Shown here piece by piece: positions 1-5,738 of a DNA stretch of 5,738 nucleotides. Every line of letters starts with the position of its first letter. Position 1 is the first letter of the stretch. The stretch is taken from contig JAEWWO010000268.1 of assembly GCA_023396345.1 (NCBI GenBank), positions 1 through 5,738 of the forward strand. Reading direction: 5' to 3'. The position numbers were made by a program, and so were the translations under genes. The DNA is from Bacteroidota bacterium (lineage in GTDB: Bacteria; Bacteroidota; Bacteroidia; Chitinophagales; Chitinophagaceae). The notes beneath the pieces were generated by a model that was not told where the DNA came from, made no database searches, and worked only from the letters and a program-made list of their open reading frames with translations.

Positions 1-647
1 CTTTAGATGAAATCGGAAGATTTGTGGGCGTAAGCAATGCCTATGTTACCATTACCAACAACACCAGTGGAAAAACAGATTCTCTACAGGAAATTGAAAA
101 AGGAGTTTATTATAACAGTGAACTGAAAGCCAGGCTGGGCAATGCTTACACACTAAAAGTTGTAACAGATAAAGATACATATACAGCTACCTCTACCATG
201 GTTTCTACCTTTATTGAAATGGATACAGTAATTGTGGAGTTAAATCCTATTTACAACAATTATACAACCAGTGTTTACTTTTCAGATCCTGCCGATCAGC
301 AAAATCAGTATTTGTTTATGATTTATAAAAACAATAAAAAGTATAATTCTTTTTATGTGCAGGAAGATGAATTTTTCAATGGTAAAGATGTGAAACAAAA
401 CCTTCCTGTTTTTTCGGAGGAAGAAGAAGATAATATTTTACTTGGCGACACAGTAAAAGTAAGAATGCAGAGTATTGATAAAAATGTATTCAGATATTTC
501 TACAGCTTAAACGCAGGCGCACTGGGCGGTACAGGCGGACCTGCTTCTTTTGGAAGTCCGGCTAACCCTGTAAGCAATATATCCGGCGACGCATTAGGAT
601 ACTTTAGCGTACATACAAATCAGGTAAAAACAACTATAGTAAAATAA
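1..647 (+). CDS. DUF4249 domain-containing protein, 3' part (5' end outside window)
   Basis: The reading frame is open from base 3 to the TAA at 645-647, giving about 214 residues, so the start lies beyond the left edge; the GTG at 24 is an internal Val, not a start. The N-terminal part seen here has a beta-rich pattern (NAYVTITN, then GVYYN and YTLKV) like the carboxypeptidase-regulatory/Ig-like half of DUF4249 proteins. The C-terminus, with PASFGSPANPVSNISGDALG followed by YFSV, matches the family's typical ending of a Pro/Asn-rich loop and a GYF motif. Family members are usually exported lipoproteins of Bacteroidota, often encoded directly after a TonB-dependent receptor; that receptor and the lipobox would lie to the left and cannot be seen. 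The molecular function is unknown. An acidic run (EEEEDN, roughly bases 414-434) sits mid-protein. The haemoglobin gene follows after 15 bases, so co-transcription is possible. Confidence 0.8.
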   Translation, partial: LDEIGRFVGVSNAYVTITNNTSGKTDSLQEIEKGVYYNSELKARLGNAYTLKVVTDKDTYTATSTMVSTFIEMDTVIVELNPIYNNYTTSVYFSDPADQQNQYLFMIYKNNKKYNSFYVQEDEFFNGKDVKQNLPVFSEEEEDNILLGDTVKVRMQSIDKNVFRYFYSLNAGALGGTGGPASFGSPANPVSNISGDALGYFSVHTNQVKTTIVK

Positions 648-662
648 TCAATTTTCTTTGCT

Positions 663-1031
663 ATGAATGATGTGGAAAACAGACACGATATAGAAAATAT
701 TGTAAAAAAATTTTACGAAAAAGCAATACCCGACGCTGTTATAGGACATTTCTTTACGCAGGTAATTCCTATTGACTGGGACGAACATATTCAGGTTGTT
801 ACCAACTTTTGGGACAGCATGATATTCGGCACCAGTGAGTACACACGTAATCCCATGACGCCACATATGCATTTGCACAGCTTATCTAAAATGCAAAAAC
901 CCCATTTTGACAGATGGCTCGAATTGTGGACAGGTACTATCAACGAAAACTACGAAGGCAATACAGCAAAAGAAATAATAACCCGTGCTACTTCTATTGC
1001 CAAAATAATGGAGTTTAAAGTAAATCAGTAG
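663..1031 (+). CDS. Group III truncated haemoglobin
   Basis: A complete 122-residue cytoplasmic globin of the 2/2 fold, group III (the class of Campylobacter Ctb). Such proteins bind haem and O2 or NO and are linked to NO/peroxide detoxification or oxygen handling; the exact role here is not known. Motifs aligned from memory with Ctb: Tyr18 in KKFYEK is TyrB10; His42 in DEHIQ is HisE7; NFW (48-50) follows in helix E; His68 in NPMTPHMH is the best candidate for the proximal haem ligand HisF8; and Trp85 in HFDRWLELW is the group III TrpG8. There is no signal peptide. The ATG at 663 is the only sensible start, since it gives the usual family length and an N-terminus just ahead of helix A. There is no clear Shine-Dalgarno sequence, as is usual for the phylum. 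It lies 15 bases after the DUF4249 stop with no terminator between, so it may be read from an upstream promoter. Confidence 0.93.
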   Translation: MNDVENRHDIENIVKKFYEKAIPDAVIGHFFTQVIPIDWDEHIQVVTNFWDSMIFGTSEYTRNPMTPHMHLHSLSKMQKPHFDRWLELWTGTINENYEGNTAKEIITRATSIAKIMEFKVNQ

Positions 1032-1090
1032 CAAACAGAGATAGCACTATCACTGCCTTTCGCAACTGATTTAATAGCATTGTATCAAAC

Positions 1091-1138
1091 GCAGACTGCT
1101 TCGTCATTTCGCTTTGCTCCATTCCCAGTGACGAAAAG
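1091..1138. repeat. Palindromic intergenic repeat-like element
   Basis: An inverted repeat, TTCGTCA (1100-1106) and TGACGAA (1129-1135), encloses a 22-base spacer; a T-G and a T-A pair can lengthen the stem to 9. Read on the minus strand, the right flank continues as ATGACGAAGCAGTCTGC. This closely resembles the 'GAACGAAGCAATCTG'-type interspersed repeats that I know from intergenic regions of many Bacteroidota and other bacteria. Only one copy is in this window, so its repetitive nature is inferred from memory. It lies between the convergent haemoglobin and sulfatase genes and could fold in either transcript. Confidence 0.45.
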
Positions 1139-1149
1139 TAAGTTATTAT

Positions 1150-1175
1150 ACTCCCCGCCGGCTGGGCAACGGAGT
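1150..1175. other. GC-rich hairpin, possible weak terminator between convergent genes
   Basis: ACTCC (1150-1154) pairs with GGAGT (1171-1175). The 16-base interior is strongly GC-rich and contains the self-complementary GCCGGC (1157-1162), which stands out in this AT-rich DNA. A pyrimidine tract (1189-1203) follows on the plus strand about 13 bases later, too far away for a textbook intrinsic terminator. It could still help end the haemoglobin transcript, or be a second part of the adjacent repeat element. I see no other terminator candidate between these two convergent genes. Confidence 0.3.
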
Positions 1176-1201
1176 TGATATTTGAAATTTTTCTTTTCTT
1201 T

Positions 1202-2713
1202 TTATTCCTGAAGCACTACAGCTTTTCCGGTTTTCTTATCTATCGGCAAAGGTGCCTGCCATTTTCTTAGATTATTAAATAATTCTGAAGATAATTGCTT
1301 TACCGTAGCAGGATTCTGGTCAGCAAGATTATTTTTTTCGCTGATGTCATTTTTCAGATTGTATAATTCTTTTGTACCATTGCGCATACTGTACACCATT
1401 TTCCAGTCACCTTTGCGTATGGCGCTGTAATAGTTGATTCCGTCACCATCATCTACAGTCCATTTATTTGGCGAATGCCAGATCAATGTTCTGCTATCAT
1501 TTTTATACCTCGCATTTTTTAAAACAGGAATAAATGATTTACCGTCTACCGTTTGTGTTGTTTTCCGGTATTTTATTCTTGCCATTTCTAAAATGGTAGG
1601 AAAAAAATCTTCTATGATAACGTATTGCTCGGCTATACTTCCGGGTTTAGTAATGCCGGGCCATTTCACTATCATTGGTTCTCTTATACCGCCTTCGTAC
1701 ACAGAACCCTTGCCCGAACGAAGCGGAGCATTCTGCACGCCCAACTGTCCGTCTCTGCCATAATGCGACAATCCTCCGTTATCACTCATAAAAAGGATGA
1801 TGGTATTTTTTTCTGCATTATTTTTTTTAAGAAAATCCATAATGTCTCCCAGACTTTTATCCATACCTTCAACCAATGCAGCATATTTTGCTTCTGTCAG
1901 TGTTAGTCCGGCATCTATATATTTTTGAGTAAAACGCTTATCTGCATTAAAAGGATCATGCACAGCGTAGTGTGACATCAAAAGGAAAAAAGGTTGTTTG
2001 GTTTTGATGGGTGTAGTAATAATTTTCAGCGCTTCTTTTGTCAATGCTTCAGTAAGAAAAGTCTCCGAACCATAGTATTCCTGCATATCAGGAACGGCAT
2101 GCACATCGGGTTTTTCGGTTAAGTTACCATAGTTTTTTTCACCGTTATAACTCTGCGGTCTGCCTCCGGAATGACCGGCAATATTTACCATAAATCCAAA
2201 ATTATAAGGATTACTTCCCGGCATACCCAACGGACCAAAATGGGCTTTACCAACGGTGATGGTTAAATAACCTTCATCTTTCAACAAAGCAGGAAACGGA
2301 GTAGTCTTAATTGCATTGGGCGTATTATCTAAATGAGTTAATCCATTGTAATTCCATTCCGGACGTTCAAATTGTTCATCTTTCTGATCAGTCGGACGAT
2401 TAGGATACGGAGACGTCCAGTTGGTAACTTTGTGATGCGCTACATTCATTCCTGTAAGCAGGCTTACGCGTGTAGGCGTACAAACAGGCGTAGCATAAGC
2501 ATTGGTAAACTTCATGCCTTCACTTGCCAAACGCTCCATGGAAGGTGTATGAAACCTTTTATTCAGGGGTGTTTCTTCTGTCCAAAAAGGAACAGAAGTA
2601 TCCTGCCATCCCATATCATCTACCAGAAATAAAATAATATTGGGACGTTTTTGTTGTGCAGAAATTGCCGTTACTCCTAAAGCAAAAAAACAAACTAAAA
2701 AAAATCTGATCAT
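1202..2713 (-). CDS. Secreted FGly-dependent sulfatase (arylsulfatase A-like, family S1)
   Basis: A complete 503-residue exported sulfatase that should hydrolyse sulfate esters on a sugar; the exact substrate cannot be read from the sequence. Residues 1-19 are a signal peptide ending in AISA before QQKRP, pointing to the periplasm or outside. The metal-site pair Asp32-Asp33 lies in LVDDMGW. The active-site signature is CTPTRVSLLTG (78-88), in which Cys78 would be oxidised to formylglycine and Arg82 supports it. Further expected residues are Lys156 and His158 (GKAHFG), His251 (HYAVHDPF), Asp310-Asn311 (MSDNGG) and Lys334 (LRSGKGSVYEGG). The C-terminal subdomain ends with the usual LYNLKND and NLA elements. 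No catalytic residue is missing and the length is normal. I think it resembles SulfAtlas subfamily S1_16, but that is from memory. Activity needs a formylglycine-generating enzyme or anSME encoded elsewhere. The gene starts 34 bases after the fucosidase remnant's stop and carries its own promoter-like box. Confidence 0.93.
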   Translation of the reverse strand: MIRFFLVCFFALGVTAISAQQKRPNIILFLVDDMGWQDTSVPFWTEETPLNKRFHTPSMERLASEGMKFTNAYATPVCTPTRVSLLTGMNVAHHKVTNWTSPYPNRPTDQKDEQFERPEWNYNGLTHLDNTPNAIKTTPFPALLKDEGYLTITVGKAHFGPLGMPGSNPYNFGFMVNIAGHSGGRPQSYNGEKNYGNLTEKPDVHAVPDMQEYYGSETFLTEALTKEALKIITTPIKTKQPFFLLMSHYAVHDPFNADKRFTQKYIDAGLTLTEAKYAALVEGMDKSLGDIMDFLKKNNAEKNTIILFMSDNGGLSHYGRDGQLGVQNAPLRSGKGSVYEGGIREPMIVKWPGITKPGSIAEQYVIIEDFFPTILEMARIKYRKTTQTVDGKSFIPVLKNARYKNDSRTLIWHSPNKWTVDDGDGINYYSAIRKGDWKMVYSMRNGTKELYNLKNDISEKNNLADQNPATVKQLSSELFNNLRKWQAPLPIDKKTGKAVVLQE

Positions 2714-2735
2714 TATTATAATTTTTACCCTACTG

Positions 2736-2743
2736 CAAAAGTA
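2736..2743 (-). promoter_or_regulatory. Bacteroidota -7 box (TACTTTTG) ahead of the sulfatase
   Basis: On the minus strand the sequence reads TACTTTTGC, an exact match to the TAnnTTTG consensus of the primary sigma factor in this phylum. It lies in the 34-base gap between the fucosidase remnant and the sulfatase ATG, and would put the transcript start only about 15-20 bases before that ATG. I see no TTG at the proper -33 distance (roughly 2760-2770, inside the end of the fucosidase remnant), so the promoter is only half supported. Confidence 0.5.
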
Positions 2744-2747
2744 GTGA

Positions 2748-3829
2748 TTACTTAGTTACGTGATATACAGAAAAGTTAGTAATATCGGGTGTTTCAAAAG
2801 AATTTTCTGTTACCAGACGTATATTTCTTGTTGTATAGGATTGTTCGGAAAGATAAATATGCTTGTGTCCCACAGCTGTTCCCCGGTAAATTGTTTTCCA
2901 TCTGCCTTTTAATAAAACATCTATACGGAAATTCTTTATCGCGTGTCCTGTTGCTGCAATATTTTCCTGAATAACAAACTGATTAACCGCGCCAGGGCGG
3001 GACAATTTCATAGTAACGATATTTCCTTTGCCTGATGTTGAAGCTATCGGTTTTTCAAATCTTCTTTTTATTTCATCACCCCACTCTTTCAATCTTTTCA
3101 CATCAGTCTCGGGCATCAGTCCTCTGTTGTCGGGTGTAGCACCCATTATCAGCGTTGAATTTCTTCCTACGGATTTGTAGTATATATCCATTAATTCTTC
3201 CAAAGGATAAATATATTTTTCATCTCCGGGCTCCCAGAACCATTCATGTCTGCCGCCAAATCCACGCAGCGGTGCATCAGCCATAGCCGGCATCCAGTGC
3301 GTGCCCAGACTGTCGCCATGTTTCAGAAGAGCACCTGTGCCTTCTACCTTAAAATTATGCACGCCGAAAAAAGAATTCCAGCGGATACCAATGTACACAC
3401 CGGGTTTGATACCATGTTTACGACAGGCATCCACAAAATCTCTCAGCAAATCGCCTTTACCATCACGATATTTCAGAGCCTTCATACTATAAGGATTTAC
3501 ATCGCTCTGATAAATGGCAAAGCCAGTTTCATGTGTGGCAGTAATGGGTGCAAACCTTGCGCCTGCACCTTTTGCAGCCAATACCCATTGCTCTACATCT
3601 AATTGTTCAGGATTAAAAATATTGTAATCAGGCATAGGTGTTACACGATTAACAGTCTGATTGTATAAAGACGAATCAAACACATGCAAATCGTAATGAA
3701 ATACAACCCTAACTCAGCCTGCTGCCATGCCACCTGTGCAGGATTTGGTTTGGGGCTTTGAGAGAATACAGAAGATGTAATAAATGTAGCAGGTATTGTA
3801 AAAACAAATAATTTTAAAATACTTTTCAT
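2748..3829 (-). pseudogene. GH29-like alpha-L-fucosidase, frameshifted and internally deleted
   Basis: This is a remnant of a secreted exo-fucosidase (removal of terminal alpha-L-fucose). The ATG at 3829 opens a signal peptide (about residues 1-23, ending SSVFS before QSPKP), then AWQQAELGLYF. At 3697/3698 the frame breaks; adding one base gives FHYDLHVFD, the fucose-binding His motif of this family, and the frame then runs to the TAA at 2748. Restored, the protein would have 360 residues, whereas relatives I remember have roughly 470-490. Later motifs are well kept: NPEQLDVEQW, THETGF (GH29 fucose-binding region), GIRWNSFFGVH, HWMPAMADAPLRG, HEWFWEPGDE and KSVGRNSTL, followed by a C-terminal beta-sandwich. 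Between FKVEGTG and LLKHGDSLG (about 3318-3345) roughly 100-120 residues are missing, including the WFDGG-type segment that carries the catalytic Asp nucleophile. Two independent lesions make this a pseudogene. The downstream piece opens with a TTG at 3689 but would lack the export signal. Confidence 0.85.
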
Positions 3830-3957
3830 TCAATTCTAATTTTTTGAGTAGAAAACTTTAAATCCGTATTAAATTTCTTTCTATCTGTCCACAGTTTGCA
3901 ACTTTTAAAGCTCTCGGAGTACACATCTCTTTGTATTAATAAATTTTACTTTCCTAT

Positions 3958-3986
3958 CAAAGTTATAATTATTTTATTGCTCACAA
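3958..3986 (-). promoter_or_regulatory. Bacteroidota-type promoter facing the fucosidase remnant
   Basis: On the minus strand TTG (3986-3984) is followed after 18 bases by TAACTTTG (3965-3958), an exact TAnnTTTG box with the expected -33/-7 spacing. It would give a leader of about 120 bases before the ATG at 3829. The rest of the AT-rich divergent region (3830-4107) holds no ORF. On the plus strand the best box for the lipocalin is TATTTATG (4085-4092 approximately), with one mismatch and no matching -33 element, so I do not call a lipocalin promoter. Confidence 0.55.
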
Positions 3987-4107
3987 TCATTTGTAGCATA
4001 TACTTAAGTAAACGTTGACTTCTCAATAAATACTATTGTGTCAAATTTAAGATTTCAATAATGGCTTATAGCACAGTTATTGTATTTATGTAGGCAAATT
4101 ATATATT

Positions 4108-4668
4108 ATGAATACAAAAAATAAATCTTTACTCATTGGAGCAGGTGCGGTATCCGCAGCAATTGCAGGTACTTTGATATATTTAAAAAACAGAAGAACA
4201 ATACCTAAAACCGCTAAAGCTATTACTGACTTTGAACTGGACAGATATCTGGGTAAGTGGTACGAAATTGCAAGAATAGATTTTATTCACGAAAGAAATC
4301 TTCATGAAACAACTGCTGAATATTCTTTGAATGAAGATGGTAGTGTAAAAGTTATAAACGGTGGTTATAATATTAAAAAAGATAAATGGGAAGAAGCTAC
4401 CGGCAAGGCTGTATTTGTGAAAGACAAAAACGAAGGAATGCTTAAGGTTTCCTTCTTCGGACCTTTTTATTCAGGTTACAATGTTCTTGCAGTTGATGAG
4501 GAGTATAAATATGCACTCGTAGGAGGTGAAACAGCGGATTATCTCTGGATTTTATCAAGAGAAAAAACCATAACACACGAAATTAAAGAACAGTATCTTG
4601 ATTTAGCTGACAGCTACGGTTATAATATCGACAAGCTGATATGGGTAAAACAACATGGTATAAAATAA
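4108..4668 (+). CDS. Blc-like bacterial lipocalin with N-terminal membrane anchor
   Basis: A complete 186-residue lipocalin of the Blc/apolipoprotein D group, which binds fatty acids or lysophospholipids in an eight-stranded barrel and is tied to envelope maintenance and stress. Residues 7-26 form a hydrophobic, Gly/Ala-rich helix followed by KNRR. This looks like an uncleaved membrane anchor, and its orientation cannot be settled from the sequence. The lipocalin domain begins at about 40: the GxW signature is Gly49-Lys50-Trp51 in DRYLGKWYEIARI, followed by TAEYSLNEDGSVKV, LKVSFFGPFYSGYNVL (112-127) and LWILSR (146-151), with the C-terminal helix at 156-171. Unlike E. coli Blc there is no lipobox; the protein contains no cysteine at all. 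It is a single gene between a divergent promoter region and a strong terminator. Calling it blc would be reasonable, but the different anchoring makes me leave the symbol empty. Confidence 0.9.
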   Translation: MNTKNKSLLIGAGAVSAAIAGTLIYLKNRRTIPKTAKAITDFELDRYLGKWYEIARIDFIHERNLHETTAEYSLNEDGSVKVINGGYNIKKDKWEEATGKAVFVKDKNEGMLKVSFFGPFYSGYNVLAVDEEYKYALVGGETADYLWILSREKTITHEIKEQYLDLADSYGYNIDKLIWVKQHGIK

Positions 4669-4689
4669 TATCTTTTTTATCCTTGATAC

Positions 4690-4724
4690 AAAAAAGCAGA
4701 TTTCATTTGAAATCTGCTTTTTTT
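4690..4724. terminator. Bidirectional rho-independent terminator
   Basis: A near-perfect hairpin: six A's plus GCAGATTTC (4690-4704) pair with GAAATCTGC plus T's (4709-4723), around a four-base loop (ATTT). The run of seven T's (4718-4724) serves the lipocalin on the plus strand, and the A run (4690-4695) gives a U-tract to the citrate synthase transcript on the minus strand. It sits in the 78-base gap between the two stop codons. Confidence 0.93.
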
Positions 4725-4746
4725 AGTTATGTTATAAAGACTTTGT

Positions 4747-5738
4747 TTATCTGTTTTCCATTGCCACGTAATCTCTGCTTTTTGCGCCTTGGTAAACCTG
4801 TCTTGGTCTGCCTATAGGATCACCTTTCAAACGCATTTCTTTCCATTGTGATATCCAGCCCGGAAGTCTTCCTAATGCAAACATTACTGTAAACATTTCA
4901 GTAGGAATACCTAAAGCTCTGTAAACAACTCCTGAATAGAAATCTACGTTTGGATATAATTTTCTCTCGATAAAGTATTCATCTTTCAACGCAATTTCTT
5001 CCAGTTTCATAGCTATGTCCAAAGCCTTATCATGAATACCTAATCTGTTCAGTACATTATCAGCCACTTGTTTTACAATCACACCTCTCGGGTCAAAATT
5101 TCTGTAAACACGGTGACCAAAGCCCATCAATCTGAATCCGTCTTCTTTATCTTTTGCTTTTTCTACATATTTTTCTACATCTCCACCGTCGCGCTCAATC
5201 TTTTCAAGCATTTCAATTACCGCTTGGTTAGCACCTCCATGCAGCGGACCCCAAAGAGCGGAAACACCTGCCGAAATGGAAGCAAACAACCCCGCTTGTG
5301 CAGAGCCTACCATTCTTACGGTTGAAGCAGAACAGTTTTGTTCGTGGTCAGCATGAAGAATAAGTAACTTATCCAATGCATCAATAATTACCGGATCCAT
5401 ATCCAGTTCTTTATGACGCATTCTGAATGTCATCTGATAAAAATTCTCTACGTAGTTTAAACTGTTATCTGCAAAGTTGAGTGCAAAGCCATTTAGTTTT
5501 CTGTAAGTCCATGCACATAAAATAGCAAACTTGGATATAAGTAAATTAGAAGCATGCTCTAAATCGTCAGCATGTTTCACATCTACGGCTTTAGGATTAA
5601 AGGCTGTTAACGCTGAAGTAAGGGAAGAAAGCACCCCCATTGGATGCGCTGAACGTGGAAATGCGTGCAATAAATTGGTCATTTCTTCTGCTACCCAGTT
5701 ATATTCTTTTATATCCTGCTCAAAAATAGAAAATTCTT
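4747..5738 (-). CDS. gltA: Citrate synthase, C-terminal part (5' end outside window)
   Basis: Condenses acetyl-CoA and oxaloacetate to citrate, the entry step of the TCA cycle, in the cytoplasm. The frame runs through the right edge: 18 further codons, ending NWVAEE, precede the Met at 5682, so that Met is internal. About 329 residues are present of the usual 420-430. Counted from that Met, the catalytic triad is complete: His148 in WGPLHGGAN (E. coli His264), His190 in MGFGHRVYRN (His305) and Asp247 in YPNVDFYSG (Asp362). Other family marks are AHPMGVLSSL (12-21), ILHADHEQNCSAS (108-120) and the C-terminal GRPRQVY with its citrate-binding Arg. The overall pattern is that of the Gram-negative GltA type; whether NADH inhibition exists cannot be judged without the N-terminus. 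It is convergent with the lipocalin and ends at the shared terminator. Its promoter lies outside the window. Confidence 0.97.
   Translation of the reverse strand, partial: EFSIFEQDIKEYNWVAEEMTNLLHAFPRSAHPMGVLSSLTSALTAFNPKAVDVKHADDLEHASNLLISKFAILCAWTYRKLNGFALNFADNSLNYVENFYQMTFRMRHKELDMDPVIIDALDKLLILHADHEQNCSASTVRMVGSAQAGLFASISAGVSALWGPLHGGANQAVIEMLEKIERDGGDVEKYVEKAKDKEDGFRLMGFGHRVYRNFDPRGVIVKQVADNVLNRLGIHDKALDIAMKLEEIALKDEYFIERKLYPNVDFYSGVVYRALGIPTEMFTVMFALGRLPGWISQWKEMRLKGDPIGRPRQVYQGAKSRDYVAMENR

Noticed and set aside
652..660. TTTCTTTG as a -7 promoter box for the haemoglobin
   Set aside because: It lacks the TA of the consensus and lies too close to the ATG to leave room for a transcript start.
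648..878. Minus-strand ORF of 76 codons opposite the haemoglobin gene
   Set aside because: It overlaps a well-supported globin gene on the other strand, and its translation shows no recognisable family.
2372..2632. Plus-strand ORFs inside the sulfatase and fucosidase regions, including 1434-1763 and 3246-3602
   Set aside because: They are shadows of strongly conserved minus-strand coding sequence and show no motifs of their own.
3690..3700. Programmed -1 frameshifting as the normal way to make the fucosidase
   Set aside because: There is no tandem slippery heptamer (the preceding Tyr codon cannot re-pair) and no evident stimulatory structure; the missing catalytic segment also argues that the gene is dead.
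3641..3829. A separate small secreted 62-residue protein
   Set aside because: Its first 44 residues are the signal peptide and start of the fucosidase; the remaining residues are out-of-frame reading of fucosidase codons after the frameshift.
4042..4049. A second exact -7 match on the minus strand (TAAATTTG)
   Set aside because: No TTG lies at a proper -33 distance, and chance matches are expected in such AT-rich DNA.
3830..4107. Possible small RNA, riboswitch or CRISPR in the divergent intergenic region
   Set aside because: I saw no repeated units, conserved riboswitch elements, tRNA-like folds or strong hairpins; apart from the promoter it appears to be plain AT-rich sequence.

Overview
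The window looks like chromosomal DNA from a member of the Bacteroidota. I would guess a Chitinophagaceae- or Sphingobacteriia-like organism, but the family level is inference. Four things support the phylum. The DNA is AT-rich. There is a DUF4249-type protein, a family I know almost only from this phylum. Starts lack clear Shine-Dalgarno sequences. Two promoter-like sites match the Bacteroidota consensus (TAnnTTTG at -7), one of them with a TTG at -33.

Layout from left to right: (1) the 3' part of a DUF4249 protein gene (+), cut by the left edge; (2) 15 bases later, a complete group III truncated haemoglobin gene (+); (3) a 170-base gap between convergent genes, holding a repeat-like palindromic element and a second GC-rich hairpin; (4) a secreted FGly-type sulfatase (-); (5) immediately upstream of it on the same strand, a broken GH29-like alpha-L-fucosidase gene with a one-base frameshift and a missing catalytic segment; (6) a 278-base divergent intergenic region with a good promoter facing the fucosidase; (7) a Blc-like lipocalin (+) with an N-terminal membrane anchor; (8) a strong two-way terminator; (9) the C-terminal three quarters of citrate synthase (-), cut by the right edge.

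The fucosidase and sulfatase form a small glycan-degrading unit, plausibly once aimed at sulfated, fucose-containing glycans. The sulfatase is intact and has its own promoter-like box, while the fucosidase is decayed. The other genes are unrelated housekeeping or stress functions: citrate synthase for the TCA cycle, haemoglobin for O2/NO chemistry, lipocalin for lipid handling at the envelope.

I do not see a new multi-gene system here. The most interesting observations are the doubly damaged fucosidase beside a healthy sulfatase, and the intergenic palindromic element.
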